A stretch of 64,000 nucleotides of DNA from Acrocarpospora macrocephala (GTDB lineage: Bacteria; Actinomycetota; Actinomycetes; Streptosporangiales; Streptosporangiaceae). Both the position numbers and the translations under genes were made by a program. Location: the NCBI RefSeq assembly GCF_009687865.1, contig NZ_BLAE01000015.1:62001-126000 (forward strand), in the 5' to 3' direction. The notes under the pieces were generated by a model. It saw only the letters and a list, made by a program, of their open reading frames with translations, did not search any database and had not been told where the DNA came from. Each line of letters opens with the position of its first letter. Positions within the stretch are counted from its first letter, which is position 1. Below are positions 34,086 to 43,019 of the stretch, one piece after another.

Positions 34086-34342
34086 CTGCAATCGCCCGCC
34101 CACCCAGGCTGCGGCCGGGCGACCGGGTGGCCGTGGTCGCACCCAGCGGACCGGTCTCGCCGGAACGGCTGGCGTACGGGTGCGCCCGCCTCCGCGCCGC
34201 CGGCCTGGACGTGGTCACCGGCGAGCACGTCCTCGCGCGGCACGGCCTCTTCGCCGGCACCGACCAGGAGCGGGCCGCCGACCTCACCGCCGCTTGGTGC
34301 GACGAGCGGGTCCGCGCGGTGCTGTGCGCTCGTGGCGGGTGA
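34082..34342 (+). pseudogene. Peptidase S66 (LD-carboxypeptidase-like), N-terminal fragment
   Basis: About 86 codons, from a possible CTG at 34082 or a GTG at 34127, read PRLRPGDRVAVVAPSGPVSP, then LDVVTGEHVLARHGLFAG and RVRAVLCARGG-stop. This is the N-terminal domain of LD-carboxypeptidases and MccF-type immunity proteins, in which RGGYG-- with the catalytic Ser follows much later. The frame ends exactly at the RGG motif. The Ser-Glu-His triad is missing. It is a truncated remnant directly after gntR, so the original operon probably contained an S66 peptidase. Confidence 0.75.
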
Positions 34343-34392
34343 GCGGAAACCCGTGGCCGATCAGGGCTGGCTGAAGCAACTGCGAGACCCAG

Positions 34393-35598
34393 ATGCCTGA
34401 CACGGGCCGGTACGTGCGCCGGTACGTGCTCGGCTCGTCGGTGTCGGCGTTCGGCAATCAGATGGCAGCGGTCGCCCTGCCGGTGGCGCTGGTCTGGCAC
34501 GGCGCGAGTGCCGCCTCCCTCGGGGTGGTGCTCGGTGCGGCGATCCTGCCCAAGACGGTGTTCCTGCTGGCCGGTGGGGTGATCAGCGACCGCCTCGACC
34601 GCCGGGGCGTGCTGATCCTCGGTGATCTGCTGATGGCGGCCACCCAGGTCGCGACCGCACTGCTGCTGTGGCACAGCGGCACCCGGCAGCTGCACCTGCT
34701 GGTAATCCTCCAGATCCTGTACGGCTGTGCGAACGCCCTCGCCGTGCCCGCCCTCATCGGCGTACTCCCGCAGTTGGTGCCGCTGGAGGGCCTGCAGCGG
34801 GCGAACGCCGTGCTGCGCACCGCCATGAACACGGCAGCGGTGCTAGGCCCCCCGGCCGCCGCCGGTTTCGCGGCCGTGCTGAGACCGGAGTGGGCGCTGC
34901 TCGCGAACGCGGTGACGTTCATGGTGTCCGCGGTGGCGGTGTCCCGGCTGCCGAAACTGTCCGCACCGTCCGAACGCGCATCGCTCAGGCAGGAACTGGC
35001 CGCCGGGTGGTCGGTGTTCCGTCGCACGACCTGGGTCTGGCTGATGGTCGGGTCGTTCGCGATCTACCAGGCCACCGTGCTGCCGGTGGTCTTCGTCATC
35101 GGACCTCTGGTCACCCAGGACGACGTCGGCGCGAGCGGGTGGGCCGCGGTGCTGACGGCACGCAGCGTCGGCGCCATCCTCGGCGGCGCGCTGCTCCTGC
35201 GCTGGCGGCCGCGCCGGCCGGTTGCCCTGGCCTGCGCCCTGCTCCTGCTCGACCTGCCGTTCCTGCTCGGACTGAGCACCGGGCTCGGCGTGGTGGCGTT
35301 GGTGCTCGCTTCGGCCGTGGCGACCGTGGGGCTGCTCGCGGCGGACACGCTCTGGGAATCGGCGCTGCAGGAGAACGTCGACCCCGCGTTCATCTCGAGG
35401 ATCAGCTCCTACGACTGGATGGGTTCGGTGTTCTTCGCCCCACTCGGGTACCTGGCGATCGGGGCCGTCGCGGCCGCGGCCGGGACCTCGGCGACCGTCG
35501 TCACGATCACCGTCCTGCACGGCGTCATTCATCTGCTGCTCCCGCTGGCCCGCCCGATCCGGGCCGTCCAGCGGAAGCCCGAACCGGCATCGTTGTGA
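34393..35598 (+). CDS. MFS transporter (EntS-like exporter)
   Basis: A 401-residue membrane protein with about 12 hydrophobic helices. It starts YVLGSSVSAFGNQMAAVALP and has the loop-2/3 motif GGVISDRLDRRGVLILGDLL, as in the MFS_3/enterobactin-exporter group. Other segments: LHLLVILQILYGCANALAVP, and the C-terminal half with SGWAAVLTARSVGAILGGAL and AADTLWESALQENV. It is likely a proton-driven exporter of a small natural product. It follows the S66 stub and precedes, by 17 bp, a carrier-thioesterase gene, so the two probably form one transcription unit. Confidence 0.88.
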   Translation: MPDTGRYVRRYVLGSSVSAFGNQMAAVALPVALVWHGASAASLGVVLGAAILPKTVFLLAGGVISDRLDRRGVLILGDLLMAATQVATALLLWHSGTRQLHLLVILQILYGCANALAVPALIGVLPQLVPLEGLQRANAVLRTAMNTAAVLGPPAAAGFAAVLRPEWALLANAVTFMVSAVAVSRLPKLSAPSERASLRQELAAGWSVFRRTTWVWLMVGSFAIYQATVLPVVFVIGPLVTQDDVGASGWAAVLTARSVGAILGGALLLRWRPRRPVALACALLLLDLPFLLGLSTGLGVVALVLASAVATVGLLAADTLWESALQENVDPAFISRISSYDWMGSVFFAPLGYLAIGAVAAAAGTSATVVTITVLHGVIHLLLPLARPIRAVQRKPEPASL

Positions 35599-35615
35599 CG
35601 AGAGGACGATCGAAC

Positions 35616-36659
35616 ATGGACGAGTACCTGCGTGCTCGATGGCGACAGATCTCGCCCGGGGCGAGTGCCGATTTCCTGGCCGGCCGGAGCGGCGTGGCAG
35701 CGATGGTCGCTCTGGTGGTCCAGCTGCAGCAATCCGGCTTCCCGGTCAGCATGCGCGACCTGCTCCGGTCCCCGACCGTACCGTCGCTGGCCGGCGCGCT
35801 GCGGGAACGGGTCATCGGCGCGGCCGGGGAATATCCCGCTTTTGCCGATCTGTGGGCCGAGAGCACGTCGGTGTGGTCGTCCGCGGTCCGCACTCTGGTA
35901 CCGCTGGCCGCCGGTACCGGTCTCCCGCTGTTCTTCGTCCATACCGGCCTTGGGCAGGTGCGATTCATCAAACGGGCCGTGGACCAGTTCCGGCGCGGAC
36001 GGCCGGTGTACGGGATCGAGGCGATCGGGCTACGTGACCGGACGCGGCCCCCGCTGTCGATGGTCGAGATCGCCGACCAGTACATCGCTCAGCTGCGCCG
36101 GGTGCAGCGGCACGGCCCGTACTCGATCGGCGGATTCTGCATGGGCAGTCATGTGGCGTTCGAGATGGCGCACCGGCTCACCGCGGCGGGTGAAGAGGTG
36201 GCCGTGCTCGCCCTGATGCCCTCCGCGTTCTCGCTGGACGCGGGGCTGAACTCGATCCGGCCGGGCATTCGGCAGCGACCGCCCGGAATCGGGCTGTCGG
36301 AGCTCTACCTCGAACGGCTCGCTTACGTGCAGCTCATGTTCGGCGACCTGGACCTGGACGCGAACCGTTCGGACGTGCTCGACGCCTTCGAGCGGACCTT
36401 CTGGCTCGACGGGGTGAAGCCCGAGGACTTCTTCTGGCATGCGGCGGTGGCCGCAGTGGCCGCCTTCGCCCAGGAGAACTACGACCCGCGGCCGTATCCG
36501 GGGCCGGCTCTGGTCTTCCAGACGGCGCAGACCGCGACCGGGGAGGCCGCGGACTGGTCACCGGTGGCCCCGAACGTCCGGAATTACGTCTTCGACGAGC
36601 CTGACAGCTTGGCCATCATGCGGACCCCGGAATTCAGCGACGCCGTGGCTCTGCCATGA
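35616..36659 (+). CDS. Carrier-domain plus thioesterase-like protein with altered catalytic residues
   Basis: A 347-residue protein. Residues 1-65 look like an acyl or peptidyl carrier (DLLRSPTVPSLAGAL) whose GGDSL phosphopantetheine motif has become AGRSG, keeping Ser25. Residues 95-347 are a type I thioesterase fold: LFFVHTGLGQVRFIKRAVDQ, VYGIEAIGLRD, and the elbow SIGGFCMGSHVAFEMA with Cys175 instead of Ser. The usual GDHxSML histidine near the end is not visible (DEPDSLAIMRTPEF instead). It might be an inactive binding protein or use different chemistry. It looks like the release end of a nonribosomal or polyketide assembly line, yet no synthetase is nearby. Confidence 0.8.
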   Translation: MDEYLRARWRQISPGASADFLAGRSGVAAMVALVVQLQQSGFPVSMRDLLRSPTVPSLAGALRERVIGAAGEYPAFADLWAESTSVWSSAVRTLVPLAAGTGLPLFFVHTGLGQVRFIKRAVDQFRRGRPVYGIEAIGLRDRTRPPLSMVEIADQYIAQLRRVQRHGPYSIGGFCMGSHVAFEMAHRLTAAGEEVAVLALMPSAFSLDAGLNSIRPGIRQRPPGIGLSELYLERLAYVQLMFGDLDLDANRSDVLDAFERTFWLDGVKPEDFFWHAAVAAVAAFAQENYDPRPYPGPALVFQTAQTATGEAADWSPVAPNVRNYVFDEPDSLAIMRTPEFSDAVALP

Positions 36660-37430
36660 TCAGCCGTTTGGGTCGATCCATAGCTGGATCGCCAGGCCAA
36701 TGCCGATCAGGGCTACCAGCCGGCGCAGCAGAGTGGCCGGTAGGCGGCGTGCGATGCGAGGGCCGAGCGTGGAGCCAACGAACATGCCCAGTCCAAGAGG
36801 CGCAACGGCCGTCCAGTCGACCGGGCCGAAAACGGCGAAGGCGGCGGCGGAGATGAGCGTCCCGGCGCCGATGACCATGTTCTTCAGGGCATTGGCGGTG
36901 GCCAGACGGGACTCGGCGGTGATCAGGAGGAGGGCGAGGATCATCACGCCGGACCCGGCACCGAAGTAGCCGTTGTACACCGACATCGCGATCAGCCCCA
37001 GCGGAAGGACCACACCGCCCGCTCCTGACGGACGGCCGCCCCGGTGCCGCTGGTGGCGGGCGGCAAGCCAGGGCTGGGCGAGCAGGGCCAGCGAACCGGC
37101 GGCCACCAGGAACGGCACGACGCGGCCGAAGACGCCCGGCGGTGTGGACAGGAGCAGCAGCGAGCCCGCCGCCCCGCCCAGAGCCGACAGCGGCACCCAC
37201 CGGCGCAGCCACACTCCATGGCCGACCAGCTCGGGCTGAGAGGCGAGGGCCGATCCAGGCCAGCAGGCGACGAGCGCGACGATGTTGGCCACGTTCGCCG
37301 ACAGCGCGGGCAGACCCACCGCGAGCAGGGCCGGATAGGAGATCAAGGAGGTGATGCCACCCGCGGTGCCGACCACCCCGGCGAGCAGCCCCGCACCGGC
37401 CAGCAGCGCGATCTCGCCAAGGCCGGTCAT
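36660..37430 (-). CDS. TauE/SafE-family sulfite/anion exporter
   Basis: About 256 residues from the ATG at 37430, all membrane helices: LLAGAGLLAGVVGTAGGITS, YPALLAVGLPALSANVANIV, then the repeat-related YNGYFGAGSGVMILALLL and NALKNMVIGAGTLIS. The two GGxxS/GAGSG segments are the hallmark of the TauE/SafE (DUF81) family, which moves organosulfonates or sulfite across the membrane. The longer open frame to 37700 has no membrane character in its extra part. It is convergent with the thioesterase gene with no gap. No obvious partner gene. Confidence 0.88.
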   Translation of the reverse strand: MTGLGEIALLAGAGLLAGVVGTAGGITSLISYPALLAVGLPALSANVANIVALVACWPGSALASQPELVGHGVWLRRWVPLSALGGAAGSLLLLSTPPGVFGRVVPFLVAAGSLALLAQPWLAARHQRHRGGRPSGAGGVVLPLGLIAMSVYNGYFGAGSGVMILALLLITAESRLATANALKNMVIGAGTLISAAAFAVFGPVDWTAVAPLGLGMFVGSTLGPRIARRLPATLLRRLVALIGIGLAIQLWIDPNG

Positions 37431-37717
37431 GACCGGACCGCCTGGGCTACGGATATGGGCTTGACGGCCATGACGAGATGCACGGAAGAACCTCCCTGTG
37501 GTCCGGCACCGCGCATCTGCTGCTCCGGTCAGGCTTCCCCGTGAGCGATGTTCCCACGGGTTCGGCGTCGAGGATCCGAGGGGGACGGCGTGGTGCACAG
37601 CGATGGCGCGTCCCGATGTGCGGCGCGCCCAGGGAGGTGCCGGGCCGGTTTCTACAGTTTCTGCCACGTCGTAGGGGGCGGCGGGCAGCGACCGTTCCAT
37701 CTGCTCGGAGGCTTCAC

Positions 37718-38050
37718 GTGATCCGCAGTGTTCTCTACCTCAAGCCACTCCCCGGCAAGGACGGCGGCCTGGAGGAGTTCTTCGCTCGCCACGGCGTGCT
37801 CGACCGGGCGCTGTCGCTCCCCGGCTGCCTCGGGGCCGCGTTGCATCGCCCGCCACGGCCGGGCGACCCGTACCTGGTCACCGCCACCTGGATCGGCGAG
37901 TCCGACTACCAGGCCTGGCTCGACGACCCCTGGCGGCAGCAGGTCACCGGAGAGCTGGGCGCCCTGCTCGACTCCGGGCCCGGCGCGGGCGAGGGCGGCG
38001 CGCTCTACACGATCGTGGCGTCCGCCGGCGGCGAAACTCTGGCTCACTGA
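37718..38050 (+). CDS. Antibiotic-biosynthesis-monooxygenase (ABM) fold protein
   Basis: A 110-residue small alpha+beta barrel from a GTG with GGAGG seven bases upstream. VIRSVLYLKPLPGKDGGLEE, SLPGCLGAALHRPPRPGD and YLVTATWIGESDYQAWLDD follow the ABM/EthD-like dimeric pattern. Such proteins oxidise quinoid rings, degrade haem or are subunits of unknown role. It is the first gene of the sugar-type ABC and hydantoin gene island, 13 bp before the binding protein, so it may act on the imported compound. Confidence 0.8.
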   Translation: MIRSVLYLKPLPGKDGGLEEFFARHGVLDRALSLPGCLGAALHRPPRPGDPYLVTATWIGESDYQAWLDDPWRQQVTGELGALLDSGPGAGEGGALYTIVASAGGETLAH

Positions 38051-38063
38051 GGAGCGAATTGAC

Positions 38064-39101
38064 ATGAAGATCAAGAAAAAGGCACTGGCCCTCGGCGTCG
38101 TGGCCGGAGTGCTCGGGCTGAGCGCCGCGTGTGTCGCGCCGGAATCGGGGACCACGGCGACGGGCACGGCCCCCGAGGGTTCGTCGGCCGCGTCGAGCGC
38201 GGCGGGGCACAAGAGGATCGCCTTCTTCGGGTTCGCCCGGGCGAACTCGTTCGCCTCGGCCACCTGGTCGGGGATCGAGGAGTACGCCAAGGCCAACGAC
38301 GCCGAGGCCGAGTTCTTCGACCCCAACTTCGACGCGCAGACCCAGGTCCAGCAGATCCAGGACGCGGTGACCTCCAAGCGCTTCGACGTGTTCATCGTGC
38401 AGGCCAACGACGGCGCGGCCGTGGTGCCCGCGGTGAAGCAGGCGCTCGCGGCGGGGATCACGGTGGTGGCCGAGTTCACCCCGGTGGGCACCCGCTACGA
38501 CACCGCCGAGTCGCAGGTGCCCGGCATGATCACGCTGATAGACGTGCCGGTGGACAACGGCCGCGTGCTCGGCGAGCTCGGCGTGGCCGCCTGCGAGAGC
38601 AAGAAGCTCGACCCCTGCGAGGTCGCCTACCTGGAGGGCTTCAAGTCCCTGCCGCTGGACAACGCGCGCACCGACGCCGTGGTCCAGGCGCTTTCCGCCG
38701 GGACGGGTGTGACGGTGGCCGCCCAGGTCGAGGGCGGCTACACCAAGGAGAGCGGGCGCAAGGCTATGCAGGACGTGCTCCAGTCCCACCCCGGCGTCGA
38801 CGTCGTCATCGGCTCCTCGCAGGCCATCGCGGGCGCCGAGGCCGTACTCAAAGGCAAGGACGTGCTGCTGATCGGCAACGGCAGCTCCCGCCAAGCGGTG
38901 CGGGCGGTGCAGGAGGGCCGCTGGTTCGCCACCTACTACCTGCCGGAGAAGACCGCCGGCGCCAAGGCGGCCGAACTCGGCCTCGCCAAGGCTCGCGGCC
39001 AGAACGTCGCGGCGAGCACCAGCTCGACCGCCCTCGGCCCCAACGGCGGCAAGGGCACCAAGGACGCGCTCGCCGGTGTCCAGGGCGAGTACGACGAATA
39101 G
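38064..39101 (+). CDS. Periplasmic-binding lipoprotein of a ribose/xylose-type ABC importer
   Basis: A 345-residue protein with GAGGAG upstream. The signal ends in the lipobox LSAAC (lipid-anchored Cys23), then a Thr/Ser/Ala-rich linker. The mature part is a type I periplasmic-binding fold of the RbsB class: KRIAFFGFARANSFASATWS, QQIQDAVTSKRFDVFIVQAN, TLIDVPVDNGRVLGELGVAA, VDVVIGSSQAIAGAE. It delivers a ligand to the ATPase and permease encoded directly downstream. The ligand is not necessarily a sugar, since the neighbours are hydantoin-type enzymes. Confidence 0.9.
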   Translation: MKIKKKALALGVVAGVLGLSAACVAPESGTTATGTAPEGSSAASSAAGHKRIAFFGFARANSFASATWSGIEEYAKANDAEAEFFDPNFDAQTQVQQIQDAVTSKRFDVFIVQANDGAAVVPAVKQALAAGITVVAEFTPVGTRYDTAESQVPGMITLIDVPVDNGRVLGELGVAACESKKLDPCEVAYLEGFKSLPLDNARTDAVVQALSAGTGVTVAAQVEGGYTKESGRKAMQDVLQSHPGVDVVIGSSQAIAGAEAVLKGKDVLLIGNGSSRQAVRAVQEGRWFATYYLPEKTAGAKAAELGLAKARGQNVAASTSSTALGPNGGKGTKDALAGVQGEYDE

Positions 39102-39111
39102 GGGTCACCCG

Positions 39112-40659
39112 ATGTCCCAGCCGGTCAGGATCGACCTGGAAGGTTTCGGCAAGGCCTACGGCGGCGTGCCCGTGCTCCGTGACGTGTCCTTCACCCTGTA
39201 CGGGGGACGGGTGCACGGCCTGCTGGGCGAGAACGGCGCGGGCAAGTCGACGTTGCTCAAGGCGGTGTGCGGGGCGGTGGCCCCGGACACCGGCCGGATA
39301 CTGCTGGACGGCAGGCCGATCTCGGTCGGCTCGCCGAGGGACGCGCTGCGGCACGGATTCGCGCTGATCTCCCAGGAGCTCGCCCTGGTGCCGGCGATGA
39401 CCGTGCTGGACAACGTCTACCTCGGCCGCTGGCGGAACCGGCTGGGCTGGCGGACCGCCGGGGCGGACGGCCGGAGCTTCGCCCGGCTGCTGGAGCGCAC
39501 CGGATTCGAGCTGGACCCGGCGGTCCTGGTCCGGGACCTGCCACTCGCGGCACAGCAGCAGGTGGAGATCCTCCGCGCGCTGGCGTCCGGCGCCTCGGTG
39601 ATCGGCATGGACGAACCCACCGCGCTGCTCACCAAGACCGAGACCGACCGGCTGCTGGCCGTGGTCCGGCAGCTCGCGGCCGACGGCGCGGCGGTCATGC
39701 TCATCTCGCACTTCCTGGACGAGCTGCTGTCCGTCTGCGACGACATCACCGTGCTCCGCGACGGCCGGCACGTGACCACCGGACCGGCCGCCGAGCAGAC
39801 GCCCGACAGCCTGGTCCGGCACATGGTCGGCCGGCCGCTCGACCTGTTCTACCCGGAACCGGCCCCGGTGCCGGCGACCGCTCCGGTGCTGCTCAGCGCC
39901 CGTGACCTGCGCGGCGGCTCGGCGGTGCGCGGCGTGTCGATGGAGATCCGGGCCGGGGAGATCGTCGGCGTGGCGGGGCTGGTCGGCAGCGGCCGGTCGG
40001 AGACGCTGCGCGCGATCTTCGGCGCCGACCCGCGGGACGGCGGGGTCGTCGAAGTGGCCGGTCACCCGGTGCCGTCCGGCTCCCCGTCGCGGGCCATGCG
40101 CGCCGGCCTGGCGATGGTCCCGGAGTCTCGCAAGGAGCAGGGGCTGGTGCTCGAGCGTTCGGTCCGCGAGAACATCGCGCTGGCCAGCCTGGGCGAACGG
40201 CAGCTCGCCGGCTTCGTCCGGGGCGGCCCCGAGCGGGCGGCGGCCGGATCCATGCTCCACGACCTGGACGTACGCGGCTCCGACCTGAGCGGCCCCGTCT
40301 GGACGCTGTCGGGCGGCAACCAGCAGAAGGTGCTGTTCGGCAAGTGGCTGCTGGAACGGCCCAAGGTGCTGCTGGTCGACGAGCCGACCCGGGGCGTGGA
40401 CGTGGCGGCCAAGAGCCAGATCCACCGGCTCCTCGTCGATCTCGCCGCGAAGGGAATGGCCGTGCTCATGGTCTCCTCGGAGGTCGAGGAGGTGCTGGGT
40501 CTGGCGCACCGGGTGCTGGTGATGCGGCACGGCCGGCTCGTCGCCGAGTTCCCCCGGGGTGAGGCGACCCGAGAACAGGTGCTCGCCCTGGCGTTCGCCG
40601 ACGAGGACGCCAGGCCTGACCCGATATCCAGCCGTACCGGCAAGGAGGAGCGACAATGA
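39112..40659 (+). CDS. RbsA/MglA-type ABC ATPase with two nucleotide-binding domains
   Basis: A 515-residue tandem ATPase. Domain 1 has Walker A GENGAGKST, the signature-like LPLAAQQQVEILRALASGA and GMDEPTALL. Domain 2 has the degenerate Walker A region GLVGSGRSE typical of this subfamily, the signature LSGGNQQKVLFGKWL and VLLVDEPTRGVDV. It powers the ribose-class importer. Start at 39112 with AGGGG eight bases upstream. The stop overlaps the permease start (ATGA). Confidence 0.92.
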   Translation: MSQPVRIDLEGFGKAYGGVPVLRDVSFTLYGGRVHGLLGENGAGKSTLLKAVCGAVAPDTGRILLDGRPISVGSPRDALRHGFALISQELALVPAMTVLDNVYLGRWRNRLGWRTAGADGRSFARLLERTGFELDPAVLVRDLPLAAQQQVEILRALASGASVIGMDEPTALLTKTETDRLLAVVRQLAADGAAVMLISHFLDELLSVCDDITVLRDGRHVTTGPAAEQTPDSLVRHMVGRPLDLFYPEPAPVPATAPVLLSARDLRGGSAVRGVSMEIRAGEIVGVAGLVGSGRSETLRAIFGADPRDGGVVEVAGHPVPSGSPSRAMRAGLAMVPESRKEQGLVLERSVRENIALASLGERQLAGFVRGGPERAAAGSMLHDLDVRGSDLSGPVWTLSGGNQQKVLFGKWLLERPKVLLVDEPTRGVDVAAKSQIHRLLVDLAAKGMAVLMVSSEVEEVLGLAHRVLVMRHGRLVAEFPRGEATREQVLALAFADEDARPDPISSRTGKEERQ

Positions 40660-41666
40660 CCACCACCGCTGACGCGGAGGCCGCACTCGACGCGGCCGGA
40701 CGAGCCGGTGGCCGGGCCGCCGCCAGCAGGTTCACCAGGCTGCACGACTTCGGCATCGTGCTGACCGTGGTGGTGATCGTGGTCGCGCTGTCGCTGACCA
40801 CCCAGACCTTCCTGACCACCGGCAACCTGGTCAACCTGCTCGACCAGGCGGCGGTGGTCGGGCTGCTGGCCTGCGCCGCCACCATCGTCATCATCTCGGG
40901 CGCGTTCGACCTGTCGATCACCGCCGTGCTGGCCGTGTCCGCGATCATCGCGGTGGTGGTCACCACGCACGCCGGGGTGCCGGCCGGGATGATCGCCGCG
41001 GTGCTGGCCGGTGGCGCGCTCGGCGCCATCAACGGCCTGGTCGTGGTCACCGTCAAGGTGCACTCGTTCATCGCCACGCTCGCGCTCAGCATCATGTACC
41101 GAGGGCTCGCCGTGATCCTCACGGCGGGCGCCATCGTGTACCCGCAGGAGAGCCGGCTCCAGGCCTTCCAGGCGCTCAGCTGGCCGACCGTGCTCGGCGG
41201 GATCACCGCTTCCTCGCTGCTGTTCCTGCTGGTCGCCGGGGTCTGCTGGGTGGTGCTCGCGCGCACCACGTTCGGCCGCCGGGTCTACGCCGTCGGCGGC
41301 AGCGAGGAGGCCGCCCGGCTGTCCGGCATCCGGGTCGGCACGATCAGGGTCGCGGTCTTCGCCATCAGCGGGGTGTGCGCCGCCCTGGCCGGGCTGATCC
41401 TCGCCGCTCGCGGCGGCTCCGCACAGGCCAGCATGGGCACGGGCATGGAGCTGACCGCGATCGCGGCGGCGGTGGTGGGCGGCACCAGCGTGCTCGGCGG
41501 CGAGGGCGCGATCTGGCGCGGGCTGATCGGGGTGGTGCTCATCACCTTGATCGGCAACGGATTCAACCTGCTGGGCTGGGATACCATATATCAGCAGGTC
41601 GTCCAGGGTGCGCTGATTCTCGGCGCGGTGAGCTTCGACCGGTTGCTCCGAGGTCGAAGGAGTTAG
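40656..41666 (+). CDS. RbsC-type ABC permease
   Basis: A 336-residue membrane protein with about nine helices, opening after a 30-residue Ala-rich tail with FGIVLTVVVIVVALSLTTQT. Family features are VVGLLACAATIVIISGAFDL, GALGAINGLVVVTVKVHSFI (the GxxNG cytoplasmic loop) and GRRVYAVGGSEEAARLSGI. A single permease gene implies a homodimer in the membrane. It overlaps the ATPase gene and is followed at once (TAG GTG) by the HyuA-like gene, with AAGGAG inside its own end, so importer and enzymes are made together. Confidence 0.91.
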   Translation: MTTTADAEAALDAAGRAGGRAAASRFTRLHDFGIVLTVVVIVVALSLTTQTFLTTGNLVNLLDQAAVVGLLACAATIVIISGAFDLSITAVLAVSAIIAVVVTTHAGVPAGMIAAVLAGGALGAINGLVVVTVKVHSFIATLALSIMYRGLAVILTAGAIVYPQESRLQAFQALSWPTVLGGITASSLLFLLVAGVCWVVLARTTFGRRVYAVGGSEEAARLSGIRVGTIRVAVFAISGVCAALAGLILAARGGSAQASMGTGMELTAIAAAVVGGTSVLGGEGAIWRGLIGVVLITLIGNGFNLLGWDTIYQQVVQGALILGAVSFDRLLRGRRS

Positions 41667-43019
41667 GTGGAGGGTGCGCGGATCGGGGTCCGGCTGGCCG
41701 CCGGACACGCCCACGCGGCCCTCGTCGCCGGCGGTGAGGTCCGCCAGGCCGCCGGCCGCTCCGCCGACGACCGCGCGCTTTCCCGCCTGCTGCGCGGCCT
41801 CGCCCAGGGGACGCCGGTCCAGTCGGTGACCTGGGACGTCTCCGCCGAGCTCGATCCCGCGAGCGCCGGTTCCCCGGTGGCCGCCGTACGGATCCTGCCC
41901 CGGATGCCGTTTCGCGGTCTCGGCAGCGGGCACCCCTCCCCCTTGCTCCGGGCGCTCGTCGGGCGGCAGGCCGCGGTGATCGGCGGGCATGATCTGTTCG
42001 GAGTGGAGCTGGCCATGCTGGACATCTACGCGCTGCTTCGCGACGCGGCGGAGGCCGAGGCGCAGGGCCTGACCGCGCTGGCGCTGACGGCCACGGGGGC
42101 GCCTGGGTGTCACGACCACGAGCTGGTCGCGGGCGAGCTCATCCGCGACGCGCTCCCCCAGCTCAGGGTCTCGCTCTCGCACCAGGTCGGCGGCCTCGGC
42201 CTGCTGGACCGCGAGGCGGCGACGGTGATCAACGCCGCGCTGCTGGGCCGGGCCGAGCAGGTGGTGGAACGCTGCGGGCGCGTCGCCGGCGGGCTCGGAC
42301 CGCTGACGTCGTCCTGGTTCGTGGCCGGCGACGGCGGCCGGATCTCCGCCGAGCGGCTGCGGCTGCTGCCGGTGCTGGGGCTGTCGGCCACCGGAGCCGC
42401 CGCCCTGACCGGCGCCGCGCGGCTCGCCGGAGTGGACGACGCGGTCGTGGGTCTCGCCCGGCCGGACGGGCTCGCCGTGGGCCACGTCCGCGACGGCCTC
42501 CCGCACGTGGCGACGGACCTGCCCGGCCCCGGCGGGGTGCGGATGGCCGTGCCGCAGGCGGCACTGACCCCGATCTCCGGCTCCGCCGCGGCCTCGGCCT
42601 CGGCGTTCGCCCTGCTGGCCGAGCACGACCAGCACCCCGCGGTCGTCGCCGTCGCCGGGGAGGCTGCCGGCGGCGGCGACCACAACAGAGCCGCGACCGA
42701 CCGGGCCCGGGCCGTCGCCGCCCGGCTGCCGTCCGCGACCGTGCTGGTGGAGCCCCCCGCCGAGCTGGCCGCCATCGGCGCGGCCGGCACCGAGCCGAGC
42801 GCCTGGCTGGATACCGTGCTGTACGCCGAGACCGCCGAGGAACTCGCCCGCAAGCGGGCCGTGGTGGAGCAACGGGCGCTCACCCTGGTGGCGGAGAGCG
42901 GCGCCCGGCTCGGCAGCGAGCGCGTGGTGAGCTCCCGCGCCCTGTCGGTGTCGTTCCTCCGCAGCGGGTCCTACCGGCTGGTGGTACGCGCCGGCGGGCG
43001 AGCCGAGGACGACGCGTGA
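41667..43019 (+). CDS. Short hydantoinase/oxoprolinase-A-like protein
   Basis: A 450-residue protein from a GTG immediately after the permease stop. IRDALPQLRVSLSHQVGGLG, then LLDREAATVINAALLGRAEQ matches the region of HyuA proteins that reads ELPDVxVSLSHExxxxGLLERExATVLNAAL. HDLFGVELAMLDIYALLRDA resembles the domain edge. It is much shorter than the about 690-residue HyuA at 47374 and lacks its clear N-terminal DIGGTFTD motif (here IGVRLAAGHAHAALVAGG), so the ATP site is altered. In other genomes such proteins precede DUF917 genes as here. The reaction is unknown. Confidence 0.7.
   Translation: MEGARIGVRLAAGHAHAALVAGGEVRQAAGRSADDRALSRLLRGLAQGTPVQSVTWDVSAELDPASAGSPVAAVRILPRMPFRGLGSGHPSPLLRALVGRQAAVIGGHDLFGVELAMLDIYALLRDAAEAEAQGLTALALTATGAPGCHDHELVAGELIRDALPQLRVSLSHQVGGLGLLDREAATVINAALLGRAEQVVERCGRVAGGLGPLTSSWFVAGDGGRISAERLRLLPVLGLSATGAAALTGAARLAGVDDAVVGLARPDGLAVGHVRDGLPHVATDLPGPGGVRMAVPQAALTPISGSAAASASAFALLAEHDQHPAVVAVAGEAAGGGDHNRAATDRARAVAARLPSATVLVEPPAELAAIGAAGTEPSAWLDTVLYAETAEELARKRAVVEQRALTLVAESGARLGSERVVSSRALSVSFLRSGSYRLVVRAGGRAEDDA

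Noticed and set aside
34668-36659. A 663-codon frame seemingly fusing an N-terminal domain to the thioesterase
   Set aside because: The front half is the MFS gene in another frame; the ATG at 35616 starts the true protein.
40062-42872. A 936-codon minus-strand frame across the ABC permease and HyuA-like genes
   Set aside because: It is antisense to well-supported coupled genes and is low in complexity.
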